DNA from: DATARH01 sp963734125
GTDB taxonomy: Bacteria > Pseudomonadota > Alphaproteobacteria > ATCC43930 > CGMCC-115725
Direction: 5' to 3'
Assembly (NCBI GenBank): GCA_963734125.1
Contig: CAVTGB010000024.1
Span: 1-64,000, forward strand
Length of the DNA stretch: 64,000 bases
Below are positions 17,841 to 25,637 of this stretch, one piece after another (position 1 is the first letter of the stretch; each line of letters begins with the position of its first letter). A program made the position numbers and the translations under genes. The notes beneath the pieces are model-generated. The model was not told the origin of the DNA. It saw nothing but the letters and a program-made list of their open reading frames with translations, and made no database searches.

Positions 17841-18071
17841 TTATTCGTTCAATCCCCAATGGCTCTGTCCGCGCCCCTGTGTCGCGCGTAAGATCTCTTC
17901 CATGACCGGACCGAGGCACGTGGCCTGTTGTTGAATCTTTTCCATGACCTCTTCCGGTTTTTCCATCGCGATTCCTAGCTTGACCACGGTCAGTTCATCT
18001 TCCCACCGTGTGTCTTTGTCTTTTGTGTCGTCCACAATTTGACGGACGGGATTCACAATGGAACCTTCCAC
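17841..18071 (-). CDS. Small hypothetical protein
   Basis: 76 residues, not recognised. Charged and probably helical: RQIVDDTKDKDTRWEDELTV, VKLGIAMEKPEEVMEKIQQQ, CLGPVMEEILRATQGRGQS. An upstream in-frame stretch (QIICILALAVEG) resembles the core of a signal peptide but lacks an ATG, so the true start may be further up or lost to an indel. The amino-acid mix looks protein-like. The region 17566-17840 has no gene I can support. Confidence 0.35.
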   Translation of the reverse strand: MEGSIVNPVRQIVDDTKDKDTRWEDELTVVKLGIAMEKPEEVMEKIQQQATCLGPVMEEILRATQGRGQSHWGLNE

Positions 18072-18240
18072 CGCCAGCGCTAGAATGCAAATTATTTGTC
18101 TGCTTATTTTGCGCCGGGCATTTTGCCCGAAGCGGAATGAAGCGGTTGCCCAAGCGGATGGTTGCGACGCCGCGTCGCTGGATGGGGGCGCGGCGCCGAA
18201 ACGATCGGGCGGGCAATCTTGCCGTTTTTTCCGCGGGCTT

Positions 18241-18324
18241 GCCTACATGTGGGCGATGATGTTGTCGCCGAAGTCCGTGCCTGAGCGGCCTACATGTGCG
18301 TGATGATGTTGTCGCCGAATTCGC
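18241..18324. repeat. Direct repeat duplicating the last codons of icd
   Basis: CTACATGTGNGNGATGATGT followed by TGTCGCCGAA occurs at 18243-18272 and again at 18290-18320, 48 bases apart. The right copy is the true 3' end of icd (GDNIITHM and stop). The left copy encodes the same eight residues with A for T. Confidence 0.7.
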
Positions 18325-19604
18325 AGCACTTGATTTCCGTCGCGCCTTCCATCAGGCGCGCGAAATCGTAGGTGACGCGCTTGCTGCCGATCGCGCCGTT
18401 CAGGCCCTTCAGAATCAAGTCCGCCGCTTCCGTCCAGCCCAGGTAGCGGAACATCATTTCGCCGCACAGCACGACGCGAGCCGGGGTTGACCACGTCCTT
18501 GTTGGCGTATTTGGGCGCGGTGCCGTGCGTGGCCTCGAAAATGGCGTGGCCGGTGATGTAATTGATGTTGCCGCCGGGCGCGATGCCGATGCCGCCGACC
18601 TGCGCGGCCAGCGCGTCGCTCAAATAATCGCCGTTCAGGTTCAGCGTGGCGATGACGTCGAAATCCGTCGGGCGCGTGAGCACCTGCTGGAGCGTGATGT
18701 CGGCGATGGCGTCCTTGATGACGAGGCCGGCGCCGGGTTTGCCTTCGGGAATCTTGCACCACGGGCCGCCGTCGATTTCGACCGCGCCGAATTCGTTCTT
18801 CGCCAGTTCGTAGCCCCAGTCGCGGAAGCGCGCCCTCGGTGAACTTCATGATGTTGCCCTTGTGGACAATCGTGACGCTCTTGCGCTTGTGCTTGATGGC
18901 GTATGCGATCGCCGCTGTGAACCAGCCGCACGCGTGCCGCTGTAGCTGACCGGCTTGATGCCGATGCCGACCGACATCGCGGAAAATTCCGCGCCGACGG
19001 CCTTCCAAAATTCCGCGGCCTTGGTGCCAAAGCGGATTTTCTTGAAGTCCTTCGGGAAATTCGCCTTGCGAGGAAGTCCAGGATCTTCATGCGGCTTCGG
19101 CGTGCCGGCCGCGAATTCGATGCCCGCGTAAATGTCCTCGGTGTTTTCGCGGAAGATGACCATGTCCACCTTCTCCGGATGCTTCACGGGCGAGGGCACG
19201 CCGGTGAACTATTGCACCGGGCGCAGGCAGACGTAGAGGTCGAGCATCTGGCGCAGCGCGACGTTGAGCGAGCGGATGCCGCCGCCGACCGGCGTGGTCA
19301 GCGGGCCCTTGATGCCGACGAGATATTCCTTGAACGCCTCGACGGTGTCGTCCGGCAGCCAGTTGTTGAACTTGTCTTGAACGATTCCTCGCCGGCGAAA
19401 ACCTCGAACCAGGCGATCTTCCGTTTGCCGCCGTAGGCCTTTTGCACCGCCGCGTCGAAGACGCGCACGCTGGCGCGCCCAGATGTCCGGGCCGGTGCCG
19501 TCGCCGCGGATGAACGGCAGGATGGGATTGTCCGGAACGTTGAGTTTGCCGTTCGCGATGGAAATTTTTCCGCCGGCGGGCGGGGTGACGTCTTTGTAGG
19601 CCAT
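18290..19604 (-). pseudogene. icd: NADP-type isocitrate dehydrogenase, many frameshifts and one in-frame stop
   Basis: TCA-cycle enzyme converting isocitrate to 2-oxoglutarate. It starts MAYKDVTPPAGGKISIANGK at 19604, then PILPFIRGDGTGPDIW, AWFEVFAGEESF, GIKGPLTTPVGGGIRSLNVA and RQMLDLYVCLRPVQ. A TAG (complement of 19210-19212) stands where Tyr or Trp is expected before FTGVPSPVKHPEKVDMVIF and RENTEDIYAGIEF. Then come VTIVHKGNIMKFTEGA, VIATLNLNGDYLSDALAAQV, GGIGIAPGGNINYITGHAIF and EFGDNIITHM. At least six shifts are needed. All active-site blocks are present, so most breaks are likely base-calling errors; the duplicated 3' end (18241-18324) may be real. Confidence 0.8.
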
Positions 19605-19719
19605 GATGTCAATTTAATTGTTCAATAAGCGGAAATGAAACTTCAGAACGCGCCGGAAATCAAGCCAAGTTTGCGCGGCGCTTTCAGCCGAGCAGGTCCG
19701 GCCATCCCGTGGAAACATC

Positions 19720-22365
19720 TCACAATTCTTTCGCCCGCCCCCCGTTGATCAGCTTGTCTTTGAGTTCCCGCAGTTGTTCTTCCGATCCCAGAAACATGTC
19801 GTTGGGGAATACGAAATCCTTCTGGATGCCGTCCAGGATTTGCTTGCCCATGAACGAATTCAACCAGAAGCCGGCCAGATACTGAAGACGCAGATTCCGG
19901 TCCCTATTGATTTGCGCGCCTTGCATCCACGCCTGCAAGTCGGTGGCCCGACCCGAATAGGTGGCGAGCAAATCCGTCGCGGAATGGAAGTTCACCTCCG
20001 CCAGCGATTCCTTCACGGGTTTGTAGTCGTCTCGTTCGAGCCGCGCCTGGAGTTCGTCCACATTGAAATGGGTCGGTTCGACGCGACCGAACAGGATGGC
20101 GTCGTAACCTTCGCCATTGCTGTCGTTGCTCCACAAACTACCGTTGGTATAAACGTTGAAAAAGGTGGCGATCACGCTCTTGATCGAGTCCTGGTTGCAT
20201 TCGTAAAATGGAATCCACAGGCTCATCACGCCGCCGGGATTCAGGTGCCGCTTGCACATCTCGTAATACTCAACGGTGTTGAGCGCGGCGCAGCCTTTCA
20301 CCCACGGATCAATTGGGTCGGACGTGATGATGTCGAATTTCTCCTTCGTCGTCCGGATGAAATGCCGTCCGTCGTCGTAGATGACCTCGACCTGCTTGCC
20401 GTTGACCATGATGGGATTTTGCCGCCGGATGCCGTCCACGATGCCATAATTCTGGTCGTTGAACATCGGCGTCACCGTCGTCGGCACCAGCGGTTCGATG
20501 TCGCAGATGACGATGCGTTTGACGCTGGGATAGGTCAGAAATGTTCCGGCGGTCACGCCCGCGCCGCACGCCACCACCAGCACCGTTTTCGGCTCCGGAT
20601 TGGCCAGGGCCGAAATGTGTCCGAGCATCCGTTGAAGCCGCATGTCCAGCGGATCGCTGGAGGCCTGCACCTTGCCGGCGCCGTGGAAATAGCGATAGCC
20701 GTTGCGAGCCTGGGTGACGGCGACCGAGACGTTCATGCCTTCACCGACATACAGACAGTAGCGGTCCGGGGAACCAGGCTCGGTGGGAACGCTGGAAGCG
20801 TCCACGATGCCAGGCGCCAGTTGATTAACCCAAGTCGCGAAATAACGGCCAAACGCCACGACGCCCCACGGCATCGCCGACACGGTGGCAACGAGCCAGC
20901 CGGCGGCAAGGGTGGCGGCGCCGAGCGCGGCCAATCGCGGCCACAAAACGCGGATTCTCCGTGCCGGCGACACATTGCCCGGCGAAGACCAAAGCACCGG
21001 TATCAGCACGACGAGGCCGGAGATCACGGCCAGCGTGATGATCAACCGTTGCGAGTTCTGCGTGCCGATCCACGGAATCAGCACCAGCGAAAACGACAGT
21101 GCGCCGATGATGGCGCCGACCGTGTTGGCGGCATAAACACCGCCGACCAGCCGGCCCGGATCCTGGCCGCGAGCCGCCACCGCCGCAAGCGCCAGCGGAA
21201 AACTTGCCCCCCACAGGCACGGTGCCGGCAGCAATGCCCACAGGCAACGCGCCATGTCCAGTTGCAGCGTGAACCACGGGCTTCGCGCCAGCGACGGATC
21301 CACCGGCCAGTAAGGAACCGACTTCGTCAGCATGAACACCGTCCAGGCCACGCCGCCGGCGATCAGCATCTGGCAAATCCCCAGCGCCGCCCGCGGCGAT
21401 TTCATTCCGCGCGCCAGCGCCGATCCCGCCGCGCTGCCGAGGCCGAGGCCAATCAGGAAAACGGCGAGGATGATGGAAAAAGTATAAACCGTTCCGCCCA
21501 GCATCAGCGACGCCAGCCGCGTCCAGACGACTTCCGCCCCCAGCGCGCACAGACCCGACAATGCGATGGCCACATACACCGCCCGATTGTCCGGCGCGAA
21601 GGCGGCGCGTTGCGCCGGCTTCCGATCGAATTCGTCGTGCGCGGGTTCATGGGTTGTCTTGCTGGCCAGAACCAGGGCAAAAAAAGCCACGGTCACGTTG
21701 AATCCCGCCGCCGCAAACGTCGCCACCGCCATGTCATGCACCCGCAACAAATAAAACCCGGCGAGCAAACAGCCGCACACCGCGCCGGCGATGTTGCCGC
21801 CGTAAAAAAAGCCCAGCCACGAGACCCCCTGCGGCGTGACCTCCACCCAGCGCGCAATCGCGGGCAGCGTCGCGCCCATCAGCAACGTGGGCGGCAGCAG
21901 GCAAATCCCGCTCACCACCCCGCGCAGCAAAATTCCGTGGAACCCGTGGCCGAACGTCGTGTAGAACCGCTCGACCAGCGGCATGCCCGCAAGCAGGAGC
22001 AGTCCGATCACGGCCACGCCGATCTCCAGCATGGCATAAACCCGCAGCGGATGATGGCGGCTGGAAACCAGACGCGGCAACAGCAGGCTGCCCAGGCACA
22101 TCCCGCCCATGAACGTGCCGAGCAACACGGCCAGCGAAACGGCCGTGGAACCGATGAGCAATTGCAGCCATTGCAGCCAGACAATCTCGTAAATCAGCGC
22201 GGCGCAACCGCTGCCGATGAAGAGCAACACCAGCAAGGGGAGAAAACGCCGGGTATCGGGCGCAGCCGCAGGAGCGGTTTGAAATGTCGTCATTCGACCG
22301 CAGAAAATGAGGCAAAACGCGCCACAAATCAATCTGAAACCAAGCCAGCCGTGATTGATACTCAT
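19720..22365 (-). CDS. Fused multi-spanning membrane / spermidine-synthase-like protein
   Basis: 881 residues with no frameshift. The N-terminal ~520 residues hold about 12-14 membrane helices in two halves (LLFIGSGCAALIYEIVWLQW; ALSGLCALGAEVVWTRLASL), the E-x-V-W pattern typical of membrane spermidine-synthase fusions. The C-terminal part is a Rossmann methyltransferase-like fold: KTVLVVACGAGVTAGTFLTY (motif I), IVICDIEPLVP, VEVIYDDGRHFIRTTKEKFD, IITSDPIDPWVKGCAALNTV and the gate-helix text EYYEMCKRHLNPGGVMSLWI. Polyamine synthesis is not proven; many such fusions have unknown substrates. ATG 22365 has GAGGGG 10 bases upstream, but ATG 22293 (MTTFQTAP) gives a more usual N-terminus. Confidence 0.8.
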   Translation of the reverse strand: MSINHGWLGFRLICGAFCLIFCGRMTTFQTAPAAAPDTRRFLPLLVLLFIGSGCAALIYEIVWLQWLQLLIGSTAVSLAVLLGTFMGGMCLGSLLLPRLVSSRHHPLRVYAMLEIGVAVIGLLLLAGMPLVERFYTTFGHGFHGILLRGVVSGICLLPPTLLMGATLPAIARWVEVTPQGVSWLGFFYGGNIAGAVCGCLLAGFYLLRVHDMAVATFAAAGFNVTVAFFALVLASKTTHEPAHDEFDRKPAQRAAFAPDNRAVYVAIALSGLCALGAEVVWTRLASLMLGGTVYTFSIILAVFLIGLGLGSAAGSALARGMKSPRAALGICQMLIAGGVAWTVFMLTKSVPYWPVDPSLARSPWFTLQLDMARCLWALLPAPCLWGASFPLALAAVAARGQDPGRLVGGVYAANTVGAIIGALSFSLVLIPWIGTQNSQRLIITLAVISGLVVLIPVLWSSPGNVSPARRIRVLWPRLAALGAATLAAGWLVATVSAMPWGVVAFGRYFATWVNQLAPGIVDASSVPTEPGSPDRYCLYVGEGMNVSVAVTQARNGYRYFHGAGKVQASSDPLDMRLQRMLGHISALANPEPKTVLVVACGAGVTAGTFLTYPSVKRIVICDIEPLVPTTVTPMFNDQNYGIVDGIRRQNPIMVNGKQVEVIYDDGRHFIRTTKEKFDIITSDPIDPWVKGCAALNTVEYYEMCKRHLNPGGVMSLWIPFYECNQDSIKSVIATFFNVYTNGSLWSNDSNGEGYDAILFGRVEPTHFNVDELQARLERDDYKPVKESLAEVNFHSATDLLATYSGRATDLQAWMQGAQINRDRNLRLQYLAGFWLNSFMGKQILDGIQKDFVFPNDMFLGSEEQLRELKDKLINGGRAKEL

Positions 22366-22380
22366 CCGCGCACTTCCCCT

Positions 22381-22514
22381 CGTAGCGCCGACTTGCAGTC
22401 GGCTGTATCGCGGATTTGCAATCCGCGAGGCGTGAACAGTTCAACAACCGCTGGCCGATTGGCGCGCTGCCGATTGCAAATCGGCGATACGGCAGGTTCC
22501 AAACCTGCGCTACG
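22381..22514. repeat. Composite element of four palindromes inside 8-bp terminal inverted repeats
   Basis: The ends CGTAGCGC (22381-22388) and GCGCTACG (22507-22514) are inverted copies. Inside lie GCCGACTTGCAGTCGGC (22387-22403), CGCGGATTTGCAATCCGCG (22409-22427), GCCGATTGCAAATCGGC (22469-22485) and GCAGGTTCCAAACCTGC (22492-22508). Stems differ in sequence but share a TTGCA or TTCCA loop. Similar GTAGCG-flanked palindromes are frequent in Verrucomicrobia. Confidence 0.8.
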
Positions 22515-22630
22515 GAGCCAGCCGTCCGCGGTGGGGCTGATGGTTGCGGTTCCAGCGGACCAAAGGTGGCGTCGCTGGTGCCGGCGAAAAGAAATTGCGG
22601 CGTCGGCGATTCAACGTGGCCGTCGCAAAG
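22510..22630 (-). pseudogene. Remnant 3' end of a second DUF1559 pseudopilin gene
   Basis: About 120 bp matching 22805-22924, the 3' end of the neighbouring pseudopilin gene, at roughly 85% by eye, including a shared TAG stop in CTACGG. Reading the frame that matches gives the same tail as the intact gene (VESPTPQFLFAGTSDA). The rest of the paralogue is absent. Confidence 0.65.
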
Positions 22631-22646
22631 TTGGCGCAGATGTGGC

Positions 22647-22804
22647 GGCGGGCATCCTGCCCGCCGTAGAGCCGTGGCTTCCAGCCCGGCGGAAGAACGC
22701 TCACGATTTGCCCGGCGCAGTTGAAACTTTGAACGCCTCTGAAATTGCGGTCACGGTTCCGGGCGGCAGGATGCCGCCCTCCACGTCAGGCAAGATGCCT
22801 GACG
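22647..22804. repeat. Second cluster of extragenic palindromes
   Basis: GGCGGGCATCCTGCCCGCC (22647-22665), GGGCGGCAGGATGCCGCCC (22761-22779) and CGTCAGGCAAGATGCCTGAC (with G, 22784-22804). The last is followed at once by GCTACGG, the flank also used at 22507. Between them is no gene. The stop codon of the pseudopilin gene lies in that flank. Confidence 0.75.
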
Positions 22805-23584
22805 CTACGGGGCCAGCCTTTCGCGGTGGGGCTGGTGGTCGCGGTTCCAGCGGCTCAAGGCGGCGTCGCTGGTGTCGGCAAAAAGAAATTGCAACGTCGG
22901 CGATTCAACGTGGCCGTCGCAAAATACCACGTTGGCTTTGCCTTGATGACGCGCATAACTTCTTTTGGTGCTGCCTAACTGTTCTTGCACACCGTAGGTT
23001 CGCCATAGTTTCGACCCTCCATCCAGAATAACGCCGTTGCCACCCGTAAATCCGTCTCCAATCTCCATCATTCCACTTGGACTGACAACCTCCGATTCAT
23101 TTATCGGCGGTGCTGCCTGGTGCGTGAAATCCACCCAAATATGGTGTCCACCCAATCCAAGTGAATTTGTATCTGTATATGCGCTCAAGCCATAACAGTT
23201 GTATCCGTAGTCTGCATACGCATCAATACCTTGTGGAAGATAGGCCGCAGGACAATGCCAGATACCCGGTGGAGGATAGTGATACGGTATATTGTGGGCC
23301 GGGCTATCCAATTCAGCTTTTGCCAGTGTATTTTCCCAGCCGGTGTAATGGTCGGGATAATCTATCGCAAGCAATGGATAAGCATGTTTGTTCGCAACGA
23401 ACATATGCATCGCTTGTCCAAGTTCTCGCAGGTTGCTCGCACATTGCGTTCGTCGCGCAATTCCAATAGCACGAGTCGCAGCCATCAACAAAAGCGCTAC
23501 CAGAATCGCGATGATGGCGATAACGACCAACAGTTCAACCAGCGTAAATGCCGACTGAACTCTTGGTCGTAGAAGTTTCATCAA
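22805..23584 (-). CDS. DUF1559-type pseudopilin (prepilin N-terminal cleavage/methylation protein)
   Basis: 259 residues. The N-terminus SAFTLVELLVVIAIIAILVA is a type IV prepilin signal: G/A cleavage site, then F, E5 and a hydrophobic helix, processed by PilD. The middle has RTQCASNLRELGQAMHMFVA. The C-terminus has RHQGKANVVFCDGHVES, the H-x9-DG motif of the family found in great numbers in Planctomycetes and Verrucomicrobia. Its role is unknown; it may build pseudopili or act in secretion. ATG at 23584 begins MMKLLRPRVQS, a proper basic leader. The 3' end has a truncated sister copy at 22510-22630. Confidence 0.85.
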   Translation of the reverse strand: MMKLLRPRVQSAFTLVELLVVIAIIAILVALLLMAATRAIGIARRTQCASNLRELGQAMHMFVANKHAYPLLAIDYPDHYTGWENTLAKAELDSPAHNIPYHYPPPGIWHCPAAYLPQGIDAYADYGYNCYGLSAYTDTNSLGLGGHHIWVDFTHQAAPPINESEVVSPSGMMEIGDGFTGGNGVILDGGSKLWRTYGVQEQLGSTKRSYARHQGKANVVFCDGHVESPTLQFLFADTSDAALSRWNRDHQPHRERLAP

Positions 23585-23620
23585 GCCACTTCAATCAGCT
23601 TCGTCGCTGTCGTGGCTGAT
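23585..23620. other. Second chimeric join
   Basis: The verrucomicrobial pseudopilin begins at 23584. pdxA, truncated, is recognisable only up to the codons for GRVTH (about 23619-23632). Between lies a short sequence with no feature. Base composition and gene neighbours change sharply here. Confidence 0.7.
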
Positions 23621-24200
23621 GGGTGACCCGCCCGGCATGGACGATCGCGGCGCCGGTCAATTCGTCGATCGCCCGGCGCAGCGCGAGATGGATCGTCACC
23701 GGGACGACGCGCAATTCGGCGCCGGCCAGCATCATCACCGCGCTCGCACTCGCGCCGGCCAGCTCGGCGAGGTATTCGGTGTGCCCGGGATGGCGGAAGC
23801 CGGCGCGATAGAGCGCCTCCTTGTTGATCGGGTTGGTGACGATCGCGGCGGCCTCTCCGGCGCGAACCGCGGCAACCGCGGTCTCGATCGCACCGGTGAC
23901 CAGCGCCGCATCAAGCGGATCCGGGCGTCCCGGCAGAGCGCGCGGCGCCGCGCCGACCGGCAGCACCGGCAGCGCCTCGGCGAATATCTCCAATGCATCG
24001 CGGGCGGCAACGCGGGGGCCGGCGAGCGGGCGGATCGGCACGCTCCAGCCGAGGCGCCCAGCAAGCGCGGCGAGACGCCCGGGGTCGTCGATCAGATAAA
24101 ACGGCGGCACGCCGGCGCCGCGCCGCAGCCACGCCTGGAGCGCAATCTCGCCGCCGATCCCGGCCGGCTCGCCCATCGTCAGGGCGAGCGGAAGCGCCAT
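23620..24200 (-). pseudogene. pdxA: 4-hydroxythreonine-4-phosphate dehydrogenase, C-terminus missing
   Basis: Vitamin B6 synthesis enzyme oxidising 4-phosphohydroxy-threonine. About 193 of the usual ~330 residues are present, from MALPLALTMGEPAGIGGEIA through VAAVRAGEAAAIVTNPINKE, ALYRAGFRHPGHTEYLAELA (metal-binding His) to VPVTIHLALRRAIDELTGAA and IVHAGRVTH. Then homology stops at the join and a few unrelated codons run to a stop at 23595. It is truncated by assembly, not by mutation. The start lies 5 bases after the surA stop; surA-pdxA(-rsmA) is a common proteobacterial operon. Confidence 0.85.
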
Positions 24201-24204
24201 CTCC

Positions 24205-25536
24205 TCACACCCTCACATCGACATAGGCGTCGCGCCGCAAGTCGCGCAGATAGCTCCGCGCCACGGTATCGAGGCGCTGGCTGAGCAGCGATTGGAACAC
24301 TTCGTCGCGGGTCACCGCGCCGCTTTCGTCCGATTTCGCGCAAACCATGATGACGCCGATGCCGTTCTTTTGGATGATCGGGTCCGAGGCTTGGCCGATC
24401 GGCAGCCGGCTCACCACAGTGCGCATCGCCGGCGAGATCGCGGCGGCCCGCAGCTTGCCTTCGCTGGACAATTGCGGCGCCTTCTCCTTGCCGATTTTCA
24501 AGAGGCTCGGGCAATCCTTTGCGGCCCCGCGGACGCTTGCCGCTTCGCTCATTGCCGCCCGTCGACTGGCATCGTTGGCCTGGGCCGGCAACGGAAACAC
24601 CACTTGGACGATATCGTAAATGGTGTCCTGCTCACTCCCGGCGGTACCGGTGCGACGGTCGACGACGAGCAGCAGATAATAGCCGCCGGCGACGCGTATC
24701 GGCGCCGACAGCTCGCCGGGTTTCAATTGCGACACCGCCTTGTCCAGTTCCTGGGGGAGCTGGTCGGGGCGCACCCAGCCGATATCGCCGCCGACCGCTG
24801 CGGTCGCCGACTGGGAGAATTGCCGGGCGACCGCGGAGAACCGGGCGCCCTGGCGCATCTGTTGCGTCAGGCGTTCGGCGAGAGCCCGCACCTCGTCGTC
24901 CTGCGCCGGGTTGTCGACCGCGAGGAAGATTTCAGCGACCCGGCTTTGCGGCTCGCCGGCATGCTCCTTGAGACGCTTGAAGGCCTCGTCGATCTCGTCA
25001 TCCGAGATGTCGATGGTCTGCGCGGCCTGCTTGCGCACCAGTTTGGCCCAAACGATCCCGGCTTTCAGCTGAGCGACCAGGGTCTCGCGATCGATGCCGT
25101 GAGCCTTCATAACCTCGGTCAGCTGGTCGGCCGCCATGTTGTTCTGCTTTGCGATCTGCGCCAACCCGTCGTTGATCTCGCTATCGGTGGCGATGACGTT
25201 CTTGCGCTTGGCTTCCTGCAGTTCGAGCTTCTCGTCGATCAGCGAACGCAGGACCTGCGACCCGATGCGCTGGCGGGTCTCCGGAGAGTCGGGGATGTTC
25301 GACGCACTCATCACCAAGCGCATCCGCGACACCAGGTCGAAGATCGAGATGACCTCGTCGTTGACCACCGCGGCGATGCGCATCTCCGGCGCATGTCCGG
25401 GAGCCGGCTGGCCCGGTGCCGTCGGCGGTGGCGGCTGGGCCGCGGCTCGGGGTCCGGGCAGCTGGGCCGGGTGTACTTCACCCGAACTCAGGGCGAGAGC
25501 GAAGACGACCACGCACCAATAACGAAACGCCGCCAT
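24205..25536 (-). CDS. surA: Periplasmic peptidyl-prolyl isomerase / outer-membrane protein chaperone SurA
   Basis: 443 residues. Signal peptide FRYWCVVVFALALSSGEVHP, a proline-rich linker, then the SurA N-domain (RIAAVVNDEVISIFDLVSRM; RQRIGSQVLRSLIDEKLELQ; EAKRKNVIATDSEINDGLAQ). A parvulin domain follows (RVAEIFLAVDNPAQDDEVRA; FSQSATAAVGGDIGWVRPDQ; PIRVAGGYYLLLVVDRR). A second, degenerate parvulin-like segment and a C-terminal helix (QRLDTVARSYLRDLRRDAYV) complete it. It carries unfolded outer-membrane proteins, LptD among them, to the BAM complex, and here lies directly downstream of lptD. Confidence 0.93.
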   Translation of the reverse strand: MAAFRYWCVVVFALALSSGEVHPAQLPGPRAAAQPPPPTAPGQPAPGHAPEMRIAAVVNDEVISIFDLVSRMRLVMSASNIPDSPETRQRIGSQVLRSLIDEKLELQEAKRKNVIATDSEINDGLAQIAKQNNMAADQLTEVMKAHGIDRETLVAQLKAGIVWAKLVRKQAAQTIDISDDEIDEAFKRLKEHAGEPQSRVAEIFLAVDNPAQDDEVRALAERLTQQMRQGARFSAVARQFSQSATAAVGGDIGWVRPDQLPQELDKAVSQLKPGELSAPIRVAGGYYLLLVVDRRTGTAGSEQDTIYDIVQVVFPLPAQANDASRRAAMSEAASVRGAAKDCPSLLKIGKEKAPQLSSEGKLRAAAISPAMRTVVSRLPIGQASDPIIQKNGIGVIMVCAKSDESGAVTRDEVFQSLLSQRLDTVARSYLRDLRRDAYVDVRV

Positions 25537-25637
25537 TGAAGCCCAACCCCGTTGCCGCGACCGCCGAGTCTAGCCTACACCCTCGCTGCGGCGCTGTCGC
25601 CGCCCGGCTGCGAGCCGCCGCGCGCCGCGACCCGCGT

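Noticed and set aside
19774..23031. A 1,085-codon open frame on the plus strand
   Set aside because: It is antisense to the intact spermidine-synthase-like gene and the pseudopilin, has low-complexity Arg/His/Gln-rich text, and shows no domain.
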